The notes under the pieces were generated by a model that made no database searches, was not told the origin of the DNA, and saw nothing but the letters and a program-made list of their open reading frames with translations. A stretch of DNA of 6,452 bases from Hyphomicrobiales bacterium (GTDB taxonomy: Bacteria; Pseudomonadota; Alphaproteobacteria; Rhizobiales; SZUA-8): positions 1 to 6,452 of the forward strand of contig QILX01000278.1 of the NCBI GenBank assembly GCA_003232175.1, given 5' to 3'. This document shows positions 5,884-6,452 of the stretch, in pieces. Each line of letters opens with the position of its first letter. Position 1 is the stretch's first letter. The position numbers and the translations under genes are program-made.

Positions 5884-6411
5884 ATGAAATCAGTGTCATC
5901 CAATATGTCGAAATTAACAGATTCAAATCGGGCTTCGTCCTCGCGACGCTCCGTGTTGACCGGCGCGGTCGCCGTCATCACCCTTGTTACCGCTGCGTGC
6001 ACACCGATCCGCGATTATCGCGGCTTTGTGGCGCAGGAAGATGTGCTCTCCCAAATTCAGATCGGCATGAACCGGTCTGAAGTCGAGCAGATCATGGGCA
6101 CGCCGTCAGCCACCTCCTCGATTGATGGAAAGAACTACTATTATATTTCATCTGTATTCGAGACCACGGCCTTTTTCGCGCCGGAGGAAGTTGATCGACG
6201 CGTGATCGCGTTCCGCTTTGATGACACGGATTCGGTTTCCAACATTGCCAATTATGGCCTCAAAGATGGCCGATTGTTTGACTTCATCAGCCGCAAAACC
6301 CCGACCAAAGGTAAGGAAGTAACCTTTCTGCAGCAAATGTTCGGAAATATCGGCCGCTTCGCCGGTAGCGGCACCGCTCTTGAAGATCGGATTACCGGTG
6401 GCAGGAATTAA
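5884..6411 (+). CDS. bamE: outer membrane assembly lipoprotein BamE (SmpA/OmlA family)
   Basis: A 175-residue lipoprotein of the SmpA/OmlA family. BamE is a periplasmic-side, lipid-anchored part of the BAM complex that folds beta-barrel proteins into the outer membrane. After a polar n-region, SRRSVLTG is followed by the hydrophobic GAVAVITLVTAA and Cys39, the likely lipidated residue (VTAAC). The SmpA core is IQIGMNRSEVEQIMGTPSATSSIDGKNYYYIS (about 58-89), then RRVIAFRFDD (105-114) and YGLKDGRLFDF (124-134), as in other family members. The C-terminal extension (about 138-175) is Gly- and Phe-containing and longer than in E. coli BamE. No clear Shine-Dalgarno precedes the ATG at 5884 or the in-frame ATG at 5905, so the start is uncertain. 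It is divergent from the CBP3-like gene; its downstream neighbour is outside the window. Confidence 0.9.
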   Translation: MKSVSSNMSKLTDSNRASSSRRSVLTGAVAVITLVTAACTPIRDYRGFVAQEDVLSQIQIGMNRSEVEQIMGTPSATSSIDGKNYYYISSVFETTAFFAPEEVDRRVIAFRFDDTDSVSNIANYGLKDGRLFDFISRKTPTKGKEVTFLQQMFGNIGRFAGSGTALEDRITGGRN

Positions 6412-6452
6412 CACATAACCCAAATCAACACGAAAGCCGCCCAAACCCAGCC

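Overview
The window looks like a piece of an alphaproteobacterial chromosome with moderately high GC. The main support is the combination of a CBP3-type ubiquinol-cytochrome c chaperone, a DUF177 (YceD-like) protein, PlsX, FabH, IHF alpha and an orphan MerR regulator, all on the minus strand and in the order I recall from this class. The protein sequences also read as alphaproteobacterial. The genus cannot be named from what is visible.

Layout from left to right: (1) Positions 1-957, plus strand, hold the C-terminal part of an O-antigen ligase/polymerase family membrane protein. It enters from outside the window and is split by an apparent one-base deletion in a G run at 560-563. (2) A minus-strand tRNA-Pro with anticodon GGG lies at 1075-1152. 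(3) A minus-strand housekeeping block, read from right to left, runs CBP3-like chaperone (5185-5787), DUF177 protein (4565-5188), plsX (3313-4395), fabH (2336-3316), ihfA (1881-2192) and merR-type regulator (1273-1785). (4) A plus-strand BamE/SmpA-like outer-membrane lipoprotein (5884-6411) is divergent from the chaperone.

The genes share an envelope theme. PlsX makes acyl-phosphate, the acyl donor for phospholipid synthesis. FabH starts new fatty acid chains. The CBP3-like protein helps assemble cytochrome bc1 in the inner membrane. BamE belongs to the machine that inserts outer-membrane proteins, and the O-antigen ligase-like protein acts on surface polysaccharide. Two junctions (chaperone/DUF177 and plsX/fabH) have the same four-base GTGA stop/start overlap, which suggests translational coupling. 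The gaps before plsX (about 170 nt) and before ihfA (143 nt) contain promoter-like hexamers, so the block is probably several transcription units.

I see no mobile element, CRISPR array, toxin-antitoxin pair or new multi-gene system. The most notable points are the broken O-antigen ligase gene, a palindrome inside the putative ihfA promoter spacer, and a twin-arginine-like signal on the BamE lipoprotein.
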